Of a stretch of 64,000 bases of DNA, positions 33,969 to 42,897 are shown piece after piece. The notes below the pieces were generated by a model that ran no database searches, was not told the DNA's origin, and was given only the letters and a program-made list of their open reading frames with translations. The translations under genes and the position numbers were made by a program. Positions within the stretch are counted from its first letter, which is position 1; each line of letters begins with the position of its first letter. The DNA comes from Streptomyces werraensis (GTDB taxonomy: Bacteria > Actinomycetota > Actinomycetes > Streptomycetales > Streptomycetaceae). The DNA is taken from NCBI GenBank assembly GCA_014656175.1, contig BNBX01000013.1, positions 99,370 to 163,369 of the forward strand. The letters run 5' to 3'.

Positions 33969-33992
33969 ACACGCACTGGGAGGGGAGTACGG

Positions 33993-35249
33993 GTGGCCGC
34001 GCCCATTCAGCTGACACGGATGCACCGGGTTCTCATCGGCGTGGTCGTCTCCGGTGCCGTCGTCATCGCCGGGATCGGCTTCGCCGGTTCGTACGCGGCG
34101 GTCCGTGAGCTGGCCCTGAAGAAGGGCTTCGGCGACTTCAGTTACGTCTTTCCGATCGGCATCGACGCCGGCATCTGCGTCCTGCTGGCGCTGGATCTGC
34201 TGCTGACGTGGATCCGCATCCCGTTCCCGCTGCTGCGGCAGACGGCGTGGCTGCTGACGGCGGCCACGATCGCCTTCAACGGCGCCGCGGCCTGGCCGGA
34301 TCCGCTCGGTGTGGGCATGCACGGCGTGATCCCCGTGCTGTTCGTGGTCTCCGTGGAGGCCGCCCGGCACGCGATCGGCCGGATCGCCGACATCACCGCC
34401 GACAAGCACATGGAGGGCGTCCGGCTCACCCGCTGGCTGCTCTCGCCGGTGCCGACGTTCCTGCTGTGGCGGCGCATGAAGCTGTGGGAGCTGCGCTCCT
34501 ACGAGCAGGTGATCAAGCTGGAGCAGGAGCGGCTGGTCTACCAGGCCCGTCTGCGCTCCCGCTTCGGCCGCGCCTGGCGCCGCAAGGCCCCGGTCGAGTC
34601 CCTGATGCCGCTCCGCCTCGCCAAGTACGGCGTCCCCCTCGCCGACACGGCTCCGGCGGGTCTGGCGGCGGCGGGCATAGAACCGGCCCTGCTGCCCCCG
34701 GCGCCCGAACCCGCCGCCGCGGGCAGTCGTGCCGCTGGGCCGGCGCAGGTGCCGTCCGGTGAGCCGCGGCTGGAACTCGAGCCGGAGCGCAGGGCCGAGG
34801 AGCCGTCCAACCCGTGGCTGCACGCCCGCGACCCCCAGTCCGTGGAGTACCACGGCGACTACGACCCCGACTTCGACCCGGACGAGTACGCCCGCTGGAT
34901 GGCCGAGCAGCGCCAGGCGGAGCAGTACGAGGACCAGTACCAGGAGGAGCCGCCCCTCCGGGAACCCGCCCCGGAGGAGACCGGCGCCTTCCCCATCCCG
35001 GTCATCCCGGGCGGCCGCACCCGGGAGCTGGGCGAGGGCGGCGCCGCACCCGACGCGGAGCCGGACGAGGAGGCCTACTACCAGGTCTTCAAGAAGTCGA
35101 TCAACGGCAGCTACCCGACGCCCCGTGAGTTCGGCGACAACGTGGAGGCCGAGTTCAGCCGTACCCTCCCGCCCGAGGAGGCCAAGCGCATGGTCACCCG
35201 CTTCACGAACCGCTTCAACGCGGAACTGGAGGAGGACCACATCGCCTGA
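33993..35249 (+). CDS. DUF2637 membrane protein (SpdB2-like)
   Basis: A 418-residue protein. Four transmembrane helices fill residues about 12-125 (VLIGVVVSGAVVIAGIGFAG; YVFPIGIDAGICVLLALDLL; WLLTAATIAFNGAAAW; VIPVLFVVSVEAARHAIG), matching the DUF2637 domain of Streptomyces spread proteins such as SpdB2. A basic stretch (about 140-200) is followed by an acidic, Pro/Glu-rich tail with EYHGDYDPDFDPDEYARW and a final conserved-looking segment (REFGDNVEAEFSRTLPPEEAKRMV). GTG start at 33993. Plasmid relatives act in conjugal spread; this one sits in a stable chromosomal setting next to lysS, so its role may differ. A strong terminator follows. Confidence 0.82.
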   Translation: MAAPIQLTRMHRVLIGVVVSGAVVIAGIGFAGSYAAVRELALKKGFGDFSYVFPIGIDAGICVLLALDLLLTWIRIPFPLLRQTAWLLTAATIAFNGAAAWPDPLGVGMHGVIPVLFVVSVEAARHAIGRIADITADKHMEGVRLTRWLLSPVPTFLLWRRMKLWELRSYEQVIKLEQERLVYQARLRSRFGRAWRRKAPVESLMPLRLAKYGVPLADTAPAGLAAAGIEPALLPPAPEPAAAGSRAAGPAQVPSGEPRLELEPERRAEEPSNPWLHARDPQSVEYHGDYDPDFDPDEYARWMAEQRQAEQYEDQYQEEPPLREPAPEETGAFPIPVIPGGRTRELGEGGAAPDAEPDEEAYYQVFKKSINGSYPTPREFGDNVEAEFSRTLPPEEAKRMVTRFTNRFNAELEEDHIA

Positions 35250-35261
35250 CCGGCGGCCACG

Positions 35262-35305
35262 ACGACGAAGGGGCGCCCGGTGTTCACCGGGCGCCCCTTC
35301 GTCGT
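35262..35305. terminator. Bidirectional hairpin terminator
   Basis: A perfect 20-bp stem (35262-35281 with 35286-35305) and a 4-nt loop, between the converging DUF2637 gene and lysS. Confidence 0.88.
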
Positions 35306-35316
35306 GGGTGTGCGCG

Positions 35317-37050
35317 CTACGCGCCGAGCAGGTGCCGCACCCTGTCCTGGCCCACCGCCAGCAGCAGGGTCGGCAGGCGCGGGCCCGTGTCGCGGCTGAC
35401 CAGGAGCTGGTAGAGGAGGGCGAAGAAGGACCGCTGGGCCGTCTTGATCTCCGGGGGGAGCTCCTTGGGCGTGGCGTCGGCGGAGAAGCCGGCCTGGACC
35501 TTCGGGACGCCGTAGACGAGGTGGGTCAGGCCGTCCAGGGACCAGTTGCCGGCGAGGCCGTCGAGGAGGAGCCGCAGGGACTCCCGCGCCTGCTCGTCCA
35601 GGCTCTTCAGCAGCTCCGTGTCGGGCTCGTCGCGGACGATGGTGCGCTGGTCGGCGGGGACGTGGGTGTTGATCCACGCCTCGGCCTTGTCGTAGCGCGG
35701 GCGGGCCTCGTCGAGGGAGGCCAGCGGGTTCGCCGGGTCGAGGTCGCTGAGGATGCGCAGCGCCTGGTCCTCGTGGCCGGCGGTGATGTCGGCCACCGAG
35801 GCCAGCGTGCGGTACGGCAGCGGGCGGGGCGTGCGCGGCAGTTCACCGCTCGCCGTGCGCACCGCGCGGGAGTGCGCGGCGACGTCGGCGGGCAGCGCGG
35901 AGCCGTCGGCGACCTTGGCCTCGAGCCGGTCCCACTCGTCGTAGAGGCGCTGGATCTCCTGGTCGAAGGCGACCTTGAAGGACTGGTTGGGCCGGCGGCG
36001 GGCGTACAGCCAGCGCAGCAGCTGCGGCTCCATGATCTTCAGGGCGTCCGCCGGGGTGGGCACGCCGCCCTTGGAGGACGACATCTTCGCCATGCCGCTG
36101 ATGCCGACGAACGCGTACATCGGGCCGATCGGCTGCTTGCCGCCGAAGATCCCGACGATCTGCCCGCCGACCTGGAACGACGAGCCGGGCGAGGAGTGGT
36201 CCACGCCGCTGGGCTCGAAGATCACGCCCTCGTAGGCCCAGCGCATCGGCCAGTCGACCTTCCAGACCAGCTTGCCGCGGTTGAACTCGTTGAGCCGGAC
36301 CGTCTCGGAGAAGCCGCACGAGGTGCAGGAGTAGGTCAGCTCGGTGGAGTCGTCGTCGTACGACGTGACGGTGGTGAGGTCCTTCTCGCAGTTGCCGCAG
36401 TACGGCTTGTACGGGAAGTACCCGGCCGAGCCGGAGCTGCCGTCGTCCTCGGCGGCGGCGCCGGACCCCTCGGCGGCCTCCAGCTCCGCCTCGTCCACCG
36501 GCTTCTGCTGCTGCTTCTTCGCCGGGGCCTTCTTGGTGCGGTACTGCGCGAGGATCGCGTCGATGTCCCCGCGGTGCCTCATGGCGTGCAGGATCTGCTC
36601 GCGGTAGACGCCGGAGGTGTACTGCTCCGTCTGGCTGATCCCGTCGAACTCCACGCCCAGCTCGGCCAGCGACTCGACCATCGCGGCCTTGAAGTGCTCG
36701 GCCCAGTTCGGGTACGCCGAGCCCTTCGGGGCCGGGACCGAGGTGAGCGGCTTGCCGATGTGCTCGGCCCAGGTCTCGGCCACGCCGGGGACGCCCGCCG
36801 GCACCTTGCGGTAGCGGTCGTAGTCGTCCCAGGAGATCAGGTGGCGCACCTGGTACCCGCGGCGGCGGATCTCGTCGGCGACCAGGTGCGGGGTCATGAC
36901 CTCGCGCAGGTTGCCCAGGTGGATGGGGCCCGAGGGGGACAGCCCGGACGCGACGACGACCGGTTTGCCCGGGGCCCGACGCTCCGACTCCTCGATGACC
37001 TCATCCGCGAAACGGGAGACCCAGTCGGTGGTCTCGGTGCTCTGAGCCAC
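35317..37050 (-). CDS. lysS: Class I lysyl-tRNA synthetase
   Basis: A 577-residue class I LysRS (archaeal type), which charges tRNA-Lys. The HIGH-equivalent is SGLSPSGPIHLGNLREV and the KMSKS-equivalent is GMAKMSSSKGG. Two CxxC pairs (YCGNCEKD and CTSCGFS) form a zinc site. A Lys/Gln-rich then acidic insert (about residues 185-225) precedes the zinc region. The GTG at 37050 is preferred over the GTG two codons upstream, because GAAGGA almost touches the latter and is 9-10 nt from the former. Divergent from argS. Streptomyces also usually carry class II enzymes, so this may be one of two LysRS. Confidence 0.93.
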   Translation of the reverse strand: MAQSTETTDWVSRFADEVIEESERRAPGKPVVVASGLSPSGPIHLGNLREVMTPHLVADEIRRRGYQVRHLISWDDYDRYRKVPAGVPGVAETWAEHIGKPLTSVPAPKGSAYPNWAEHFKAAMVESLAELGVEFDGISQTEQYTSGVYREQILHAMRHRGDIDAILAQYRTKKAPAKKQQQKPVDEAELEAAEGSGAAAEDDGSSGSAGYFPYKPYCGNCEKDLTTVTSYDDDSTELTYSCTSCGFSETVRLNEFNRGKLVWKVDWPMRWAYEGVIFEPSGVDHSSPGSSFQVGGQIVGIFGGKQPIGPMYAFVGISGMAKMSSSKGGVPTPADALKIMEPQLLRWLYARRRPNQSFKVAFDQEIQRLYDEWDRLEAKVADGSALPADVAAHSRAVRTASGELPRTPRPLPYRTLASVADITAGHEDQALRILSDLDPANPLASLDEARPRYDKAEAWINTHVPADQRTIVRDEPDTELLKSLDEQARESLRLLLDGLAGNWSLDGLTHLVYGVPKVQAGFSADATPKELPPEIKTAQRSFFALLYQLLVSRDTGPRLPTLLLAVGQDRVRHLLGA

Positions 37051-37314
37051 GATCGGCACGTCCTTCTTTCTGCTCGGGCAGCCGGTACGGTCGCACGGCT
37101 GACCGTGCCATTCTCCCAGCTCCCCCGGCCACCGCGAAAACGCCTTCTCACCGGCCCGAGCACGGCCCGGGCGCGGCCCGGTGCACGGCCCGGTGCACGG
37201 CCCGGGAGAGCCCGCGGGAGGCCGCCCGCGCGCCCGCGCACGGAAAACCGCTTTACCCCCCGTGGGATACTGACCGTGTCTATCTGAACCCACGAGGAGA
37301 ACGGCACCCACTCC
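37051..37314. repeat. Divergent lysS-argS promoter region with 12-bp tandem repeats
   Basis: The spacer holds four consecutive copies of a 12-bp unit close to GCACGGCCCGGT at about 37160-37206. A possible argS promoter lies to the right (TTTACC and GATACT, about 37250-37272). No T-box features (stem I, terminator) were seen. Confidence 0.5.
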
Positions 37315-39072
37315 ATGGCCTCGGTCACATCGCTCACCGATCTCGTCAGCAGGCAGCTCACGTCCGCCCTCTCCGCCACCCGGCCGGAGGCGTCCGCGGA
37401 CCCGCTGCTGCGACGCAGCGACCGGGCGGACTTCCAGGCCAACGGGATCCTCGCGCTGGCGAAGAAGGCGAAGGCCAACCCGCGGGACCTGGCCACCGAG
37501 GTCGTCTCCCGCATCACCACCGGTGACGTGATCAAGGACGTCGAGGTGTCCGGCCCCGGCTTCCTCAACATCACGATCGCCGACCGGGCCGTCCTGGAGA
37601 ACCTGGCCGCCCGGTACGCGGACGACACGGGCCGCCTCGGCGTGCCCCTCGCCGAGAAGCCGGGCATCACGGTGATCGACTACGCCCAGCCGAACGTGGC
37701 CAAGGAGATGCACGTCGGTCACCTGCGGTCCGCGGTGATCGGCGACGCCCTGCGCGGCATGCTCGACTTCACCGGCGAGAAGACGATCGGCCGGCACCAC
37801 ATCGGCGACTGGGGCACCCAGTTCGGCATGCTCATCCAGTACCTGATGGAGCACCCGGGCGAGCTGGCCCCGGCCTCCGAGGTCGACGGCGAGCAGGCCA
37901 TGTCGAACCTCAACCGGGTCTACAAGGCCTCGCGGGCCCTCTTCGACGCCGACGAGGCGTTCAAGGAGCGGGCACGCAAGCGGGTCGTCGCCCTGCAGTC
38001 CGGCGACAGGGAGACCCTCGAGCTGTGGCAGCAGTTCGTGGACGAGTCGAAGGTCTACTTCTACTCGGTCTTCGAGAAGCTCGACATGGAGATCCGCGAC
38101 GACGAGATCGTCGGCGAGTCCGCCTACAACGAGGGCATGCCCGAGACGGCGCGGCTGCTGGAGGAGATGGGCGTCGCGGAGCGCTCCGAGGGCGCGCTGG
38201 TGGTGTTCTTCGACGACATCCGCGGCAAGGACGACAAGCCGGTCCCGCTGATCGTGCAGAAGGCCGACGGGGGCTTCGGCTACGCGGCCTCCGACCTCAC
38301 CGCGATCCGCGACCGGGTCTTCGGCCTGCACGCCACGACCCTTCTGTACGTGGTGGACGTGCGGCAGTCGCTGCACTTCAAGATGGTCTTCGAGACCGCC
38401 CGCCGGGCCGGCTGGCTGAACGACGACGTCACCGCGCACAACATGGGCTACGGCACGGTGCTGGGCGCGGACGGCAAGCCGTTCAAGACCCGTGAGGGCG
38501 AGACCGTCCGGCTGGAGGACCTGCTGGACGAGGCCGTGCAGCGGGCCGCCGAGGTGGTCCGGGAGAAGGCCAAGGACCTCACCGAGGAGGAGATCCAGGA
38601 GCGGGCCGCGCAGGTCGGCATCGGCGCCGTGAAGTACGCGGACCTGTCGACGTCGCCGAGCCGCGACTACAAGTTCGACCTGGACCAGATGGTCTCGCTC
38701 AACGGCGACACCTCGGTGTACCTCCAGTACGCGTACGCGCGTATCCAGTCGATCCTGCGGAAGGCCGGGGACGTGCGTCCTGCCGCCCACCCGGAGCTGG
38801 AGCTGCACGAGGCCGAGCGGGCGCTGGGGCTGCACCTGGACGCGTTCGGGGACACGGTGTTCGAGGCGGCGGCGGAGTACGCGCCGCACAAGCTGACGGC
38901 GTACCTGTACCAGCTGGCGTCGCTGTACACGTCGTTCTACGACAAGTGCCCGGTGCTGAAGGCGGATGCGCCTCAGCAGGTGGAGAACCGCCTGTTCCTG
39001 TGCGACCTCACGGCCCGCACGCTGACCAAGGGCATGGCCCTGCTGGGCATCAGGACGCCCGAGCGGCTCTGA
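37315..39072 (+). CDS. argS: Arginyl-tRNA synthetase
   Basis: A 585-residue class I ArgRS, full length. The N-terminal additional domain (1-110) is followed by the HIGH motif NVAKEMHVGHLRSAVIGD (about residue 126), the catalytic core with ADGGFGYAASDLTAIRDR, and the DALR anticodon-binding domain at the end (VYLQYAYARIQSILRK; LTRGMALLGI-like tail). The family often lacks a true KMSKS, as here. The nearest ribosome site, GAGGAG, is about 15 nt from the ATG, a long spacing, but no other start fits. Divergent from lysS, followed by a terminator. Confidence 0.96.
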   Translation: MASVTSLTDLVSRQLTSALSATRPEASADPLLRRSDRADFQANGILALAKKAKANPRDLATEVVSRITTGDVIKDVEVSGPGFLNITIADRAVLENLAARYADDTGRLGVPLAEKPGITVIDYAQPNVAKEMHVGHLRSAVIGDALRGMLDFTGEKTIGRHHIGDWGTQFGMLIQYLMEHPGELAPASEVDGEQAMSNLNRVYKASRALFDADEAFKERARKRVVALQSGDRETLELWQQFVDESKVYFYSVFEKLDMEIRDDEIVGESAYNEGMPETARLLEEMGVAERSEGALVVFFDDIRGKDDKPVPLIVQKADGGFGYAASDLTAIRDRVFGLHATTLLYVVDVRQSLHFKMVFETARRAGWLNDDVTAHNMGYGTVLGADGKPFKTREGETVRLEDLLDEAVQRAAEVVREKAKDLTEEEIQERAAQVGIGAVKYADLSTSPSRDYKFDLDQMVSLNGDTSVYLQYAYARIQSILRKAGDVRPAAHPELELHEAERALGLHLDAFGDTVFEAAAEYAPHKLTAYLYQLASLYTSFYDKCPVLKADAPQQVENRLFLCDLTARTLTKGMALLGIRTPERL

Positions 39073-39094
39073 CGCCCTGACGGCCCTACGGCAC

Positions 39095-39133
39095 GCGGCC
39101 CGTCCACTCCCTCGGGGGGAGCGGACGGGCCGC
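39095..39133. terminator. Bidirectional hairpin terminator
   Basis: An 11-bp outer stem (39095-39105 with 39123-39133) with an inner CTCCC/GGGAG stem, between the converging argS and aminotransferase genes. Confidence 0.82.
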
Positions 39134-39138
39134 GGTCG

Positions 39139-40347
39139 TCAGGCCCGCAGCGCCGTCCCCAGCCTCCGCAGCCCCTCCGCGATCTCCTCCGGCGTCTGCG
39201 TGACGAAGCACAGGCGGAGGGTGGAGCGGTCCGGCTCACCCGCGTGGAAGGGGGCGCCGGGGACGTACGCCACGTCGTGCCGGACCACCTCGGGCAGCAG
39301 GGCCGTGGTGTCGTACGAGGACGGCAGGCGGACCCAGAGGAACATGCCGCCCTCGGGACGCGACCAGACCGAGCCGTCGGGGAGCGCGTCGGGGAGGCCG
39401 GCCAGCATGGCGTCCCGGCGCTCGCCGTAGACGCCCGCCACCCGGCGGACGTGGGCGTCCAGGTCGCGGTCGGCGAGGTAGCGGGCGGCGGCGAGCTGGT
39501 TGACGGTCGGGGTGTGCAGGTCGGCGGCCTGCTTGGCGACGGCGCAGGCGCGGCGGATCCCCTCGGGCGCGCGCAGCCAGCCCAGCCGCAGCCCGGGCGC
39601 CATGATCTTGGAGAGGCTGCCCAGCAGCACCGTGCGGTCCTCCGCGCCCGGGTGGGCGGCGATCCACGGCACCCGCTCGCCCTCGTACCGCAGTTCGCCG
39701 TACGGGTCGTCCTCGACGATCCACAGGCCGCGCCGCGCGGCGACCTCGGCGACGGCCGCCCGGCGGGCGGCGGGGAGGGTGCGGCCGGTGGGGTTCTGGA
39801 ACGTCGGCACGGTGTAGAGCAGCTTGGGCCGCTCGCGGACCACCAGTTCCTCCAACGCCTCCGGGTCCAGGCCGTGTTCGTCGCCGGGCACCGCGACGAC
39901 CCGTGCCCCGGCGAGGCCGAAGGACTGAAGTGCCGCGAGATAGCTGGGGTCTTCGACCAGCACCGTGTCGCCGGGTTCGAGCAGCGCCGTCGCGAGGAGG
40001 GACAGCGCCTGCTGGGAGCCGGTGGTGACGAGCAGTTCGTCGGGAGAGGTCACCAGCCCGCGTGCGCGGGCGCGTTCGGCGAGCGCGGCCCGCAGCGCCG
40101 GTTCGCCCTCGGTCGTGGAGTACTGCAGCGCCCGCGCGGGCATCTCGGCGAACACCGCGCGGTACGCCTCCGCCATGCCGTCCGCGTCGAACAGCTCCGG
40201 CGCCGGGAGACCGCCCGCGAAGTTGATCACCTCGGGGCGGGCGGTGACGGCGAGGATGTCCCGGACGGGGGAGCCGCCGACCGCCGAGGTCCGCGCGGCG
40301 AGGCGGGGGGTGGGAGCGGGGGCGGCGGGCGGCTCGGTGACGGTCAT
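39139..40347 (-). CDS. PLP-dependent aminotransferase (class I/II)
   Basis: A 402-residue fold-type I aminotransferase close to the 2-aminoadipate/aromatic transaminase (LysN, MocR C-domain) group. PLP lysine: LLGSLSKIMAPGLRLGW (about residue 245); Asp and Tyr in VEDDPYGELRYEG; Asn in TFQNPTGRTL; Arg for the carboxylate in STLRLCFV. No DNA-binding domain is attached, so it is an enzyme and not a MocR regulator. ATG start at 40347. It converges on argS. The amino donor and product cannot be told from sequence. Confidence 0.9.
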   Translation of the reverse strand: MTVTEPPAAPAPTPRLAARTSAVGGSPVRDILAVTARPEVINFAGGLPAPELFDADGMAEAYRAVFAEMPARALQYSTTEGEPALRAALAERARARGLVTSPDELLVTTGSQQALSLLATALLEPGDTVLVEDPSYLAALQSFGLAGARVVAVPGDEHGLDPEALEELVVRERPKLLYTVPTFQNPTGRTLPAARRAAVAEVAARRGLWIVEDDPYGELRYEGERVPWIAAHPGAEDRTVLLGSLSKIMAPGLRLGWLRAPEGIRRACAVAKQAADLHTPTVNQLAAARYLADRDLDAHVRRVAGVYGERRDAMLAGLPDALPDGSVWSRPEGGMFLWVRLPSSYDTTALLPEVVRHDVAYVPGAPFHAGEPDRSTLRLCFVTQTPEEIAEGLRRLGTALRA

Positions 40348-40452
40348 GCACGGCTCCTGGGGCTGGCTGGGTGACGGTGCGTGCCCGCAGCCTAGAAAAA
40401 CGCGTGCCTTCTACATGCGCCTTTCCGCGATCCGGACGCCCGCCGCGTTCGC

Positions 40453-41817
40453 CTACTCCAGTTTCGTCGTCCCCTCGGGCACCCAGCCGTCGCCGCCGAT
40501 GGGGAACTCGTACGCCGGGCGGCCCGTGTTGCCGCTGGTGCGGAAGGGCCGGCCCTCGTCGTCGACGGTGAGTGTGCCGCTGCGGTCGCCGCTGGACCAC
40601 TTCAGCTCCAGGTACCAGTCGACGTCGTAGGCGGAGACGGAGGCGGTGATGTGGTACACCTCCGGGTCGGCCTCGCTGACCTTGAACGGGAAGTCGTCGT
40701 TGCCCGGTTCGGGCGTCAGGGACGGCCGCGCCGAGTCCAGGGAGACGGCGAACGCCCGTGTCGGGACGCCGCCACCGCAGCCCACGCCGGGGTAGGCCAT
40801 GGCGTAGTCGTTCCAGGCGAGCGGCGCCCGCTTGCCGGCGACCCGCACGGTGAGGCCGTCGACGACCACGGTCTCGGGGCCGGTGCCCTGCACGGTGAGC
40901 CGCAGGTACTGCTGCCCCGAGGACACCGCGCCGTGCGCCGCGACCCAGGCCGCGGCGCCCTCCTCCAGCGGCGGCGGTTGCATCTCGCCCGCCGGCTTGT
41001 CGGCCAGGTACCGCTGCGAGCAGGGGCTCTCCCACGCGTACGGGTCCACCTGCACGGTGACCGGCACACCGCTCCTCCGCCGCTCGCCGTCCGGGGCGTC
41101 GGCGGGCGCCGAGCCGGCCGGCGTCGTGGCCGGGCTCCTCTCCTTGGCCGAGGCGGACGGGGAGGCGCCGGAGGAGGACGACGGCGGGGCGGATGTGGGG
41201 ACGCGTCCCCCGGCGGTCACCCCGGCCGCGCCGGCCGGGCGGTCCCGTCCGGTGCCGGCGTCACCGTCCGAGCCGCCACCGCCCGGCAGTCCGACGGCGA
41301 AGGTGACCCCGGCGGCCACGGCGGCGACCGCGATGCCCGCGAGGACGGCCATACGGGTACGGCGGCGGGCGGGGGCGGGGTCCGCGTCCGAGTCCCCGCC
41401 GGTTTCCGTCGCCCGGTCCCCTCCTACGGGGCCGGTAATCGTTGGGCCAACCGGGTCCCCGGACGGCGCCTGTGCCGGAGGTGCGTCATCGGTGGCCGTC
41501 TCCCCCGGTCCTGTGCCCGCGCCCACCTCCGCCGAAGGCGTCCCGGCGACAGCCGCGCCCTTCCGCCCCCGCACGGCGTCCGCCAGCACCCACCGCCGGT
41601 GCAGCTCGACGAGTTCCTCGGGCCGCGCCTTGCACAGCCGGGCCAGCCGCTCGACCGGGGCGTAGTCGGCCGGAACCGCGTCCCCGTTGCAGTACCGGTG
41701 CAGGGTCGACGTACTCATGTGGAGCCGCTTGGCGAGCACCCCGTAGCTGAGCCCCGACCGGTCCTTCAACTCCCGCAGCAGCGCGGCGAAATCCGCCGCG
41801 GCCGTCTGTTCCGACAC
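40453..41817 (-). CDS. Membrane-anchored HTH protein with extracytoplasmic domain
   Basis: A 454-residue protein. An XRE-type helix-turn-helix is at residues about 8-65 (LKDRSGLSYGVLAKRLHMSTSTLHRYCNGD), followed by a Pro/Ala/Thr-rich cytoplasmic linker, one transmembrane helix at about 158-178 (MAVLAGIAVAAVAAGVTFAV), a Ser/Pro-rich outer linker, and a folded C-terminal domain (about 260-454) with VTVQVDPYAWESPCSQRYL and YPGVGCGGGV. The layout is like RodZ, though the outer domain is not one I recognise. GTG start at 41817. It is divergent from a DUF4232 lipoprotein gene; CGTTCCA repeats lie between them. Confidence 0.82.
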   Translation of the reverse strand: MSEQTAAADFAALLRELKDRSGLSYGVLAKRLHMSTSTLHRYCNGDAVPADYAPVERLARLCKARPEELVELHRRWVLADAVRGRKGAAVAGTPSAEVGAGTGPGETATDDAPPAQAPSGDPVGPTITGPVGGDRATETGGDSDADPAPARRRTRMAVLAGIAVAAVAAGVTFAVGLPGGGGSDGDAGTGRDRPAGAAGVTAGGRVPTSAPPSSSSGASPSASAKERSPATTPAGSAPADAPDGERRRSGVPVTVQVDPYAWESPCSQRYLADKPAGEMQPPPLEEGAAAWVAAHGAVSSGQQYLRLTVQGTGPETVVVDGLTVRVAGKRAPLAWNDYAMAYPGVGCGGGVPTRAFAVSLDSARPSLTPEPGNDDFPFKVSEADPEVYHITASVSAYDVDWYLELKWSSGDRSGTLTVDDEGRPFRTSGNTGRPAYEFPIGGDGWVPEGTTKLE

Positions 41818-41840
41818 CGTTCCTCCACTCCCCCGTGTCC

Positions 41841-41898
41841 CGTTCCACCGTTCCAGGGGACGGCCGTTCCCCCAGGTCGGAGCGGTATGAGCGTTCCA
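41841..41898. repeat. CGTTCCA repeats between divergent genes
   Basis: Three copies of CGTTCCA (41841-41847, 41849-41855, 41892-41898) and one near copy CGTTCCC (41865-41871) lie within 60 bp just upstream of the membrane HTH gene. They could be operator half-sites for that protein; this is a positional inference. Confidence 0.4.
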
Positions 41899-42030
41899 GC
41901 GTCCCGGAAGGCCCGTCGGCTGTGGCGGCCGGGACGGTTCACACCGCACGCTCTGGTCATCCAAGCACGCCGCTCCCTCCGACCGGTCGAGCGGCTGCGC
42001 CAAGTCCCTATCGATGACAAGGAATCCGCC

Positions 42031-42777
42031 ATGCGTACCTCTCGCCTTCAGCTGCTCGCCGCCGCCGGTGTCGCCGTCGCCTCGCTCGCCCTGACCGCCT
42101 GCCAGGACGGCACGGGCACCCGCGACGAGGGCGCCTCCGACACGCAGCCCGTCGCGTCGGCGCCCTCGGGAGCCTCCTCGCAGGCGCCGGCGGAGTCCGC
42201 CTCGGGCAGCGGCGGGAACGGCTCCACCGCGAACGGGTCCGGCTCGAACGGGTCCGGAGGGGACGCGGCCGGCTCCGGCGACAGCGGCAGCAAGGGGTCC
42301 TCGGCCGGCAAGGGCACCGCCTCGGGCGGGTCCGACGACGCTCCGGCGACGTTCAACCCCTGCAACGGCTCGAACACCTCCGTCAGCGCCGCGCCGGTCT
42401 CCCGCCCGGTGAACCACATGCTGATCACGGTGAAGAACACCGGCTCGAAGAACTGCGACCTGACCTACTACCCGGTGCTGCGCTTCGACGAGATGCAGTG
42501 GGTGCCGCAGCCGGTCGAGGAGTCCAAGCCGCAGGCCGTGGTCACCCTGGCCCCGGGTGAGTCGGCGTACGCGGGCGTCCTGCTGTCGGCGGCCGACGGC
42601 AGCGGCTCGGGCGGCGCCACCGGCAAGAAGCTCGCCGTCGGCTTCCAGGGCCGCACCCCGAACAGCGACGGCGGCCCCGCCGCGATCCCGTCCCTGCCGG
42701 CCGCGGGCGTGTACTACGACAGCAGCCTGACGGTGACGTACTGGCAGTACTCGATGGACGACGCGCTCACCTACTGA
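42031..42777 (+). CDS. DUF4232-family lipoprotein
   Basis: A 248-residue exported protein. The signal ends with lipobox LTAC (cysteine about residue 24). A Gly/Ser/Asn-rich linker (about 30-105) leads to a DUF4232 beta-sandwich domain: FNPCNGSNTSVSAAPVSRPVNHMLITVKNTGSKNCDLTYYPVLRF, with a likely disulfide between the two Cys, and ends in YYDSSLTVTYWQYS. ATG start at 42031 with AAGGAA upstream. Divergent from the membrane HTH gene, which may control it. The family has no known activity. Confidence 0.85.
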   Translation: MRTSRLQLLAAAGVAVASLALTACQDGTGTRDEGASDTQPVASAPSGASSQAPAESASGSGGNGSTANGSGSNGSGGDAAGSGDSGSKGSSAGKGTASGGSDDAPATFNPCNGSNTSVSAAPVSRPVNHMLITVKNTGSKNCDLTYYPVLRFDEMQWVPQPVEESKPQAVVTLAPGESAYAGVLLSAADGSGSGGATGKKLAVGFQGRTPNSDGGPAAIPSLPAAGVYYDSSLTVTYWQYSMDDALTY

Positions 42778-42836
42778 GCCGGGCGCCGGGCGCGCCCGTA
42801 AAGCGGGTGCGGGCGCCGGCCGTCCACGTCGACGAT

Positions 42837-42875
42837 GGGCGGGTTCCCCTGCGGCAGCGGGAGGGGAACCCGCCC
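42837..42875. terminator. Hairpin terminator
   Basis: A perfect 14-bp stem (42837-42850 with 42862-42875) and an 11-nt loop after the DUF4232 gene, 22 bp before the next start. Confidence 0.82.
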
Positions 42876-42897
42876 ACGACCATGTGAGGGACGCACT

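Noticed and set aside
33059..35249. Integrated conjugative element suggested by the SpdB2-like gene
   Set aside because: No integrase, tra gene, att repeat or tRNA target is nearby, and the gene lies among housekeeping genes.
35317..38889. Long minus-strand frame running from lysS through argS
   Set aside because: The part beyond 37050 is an antisense shadow of argS; lysS ends at its GTG start.
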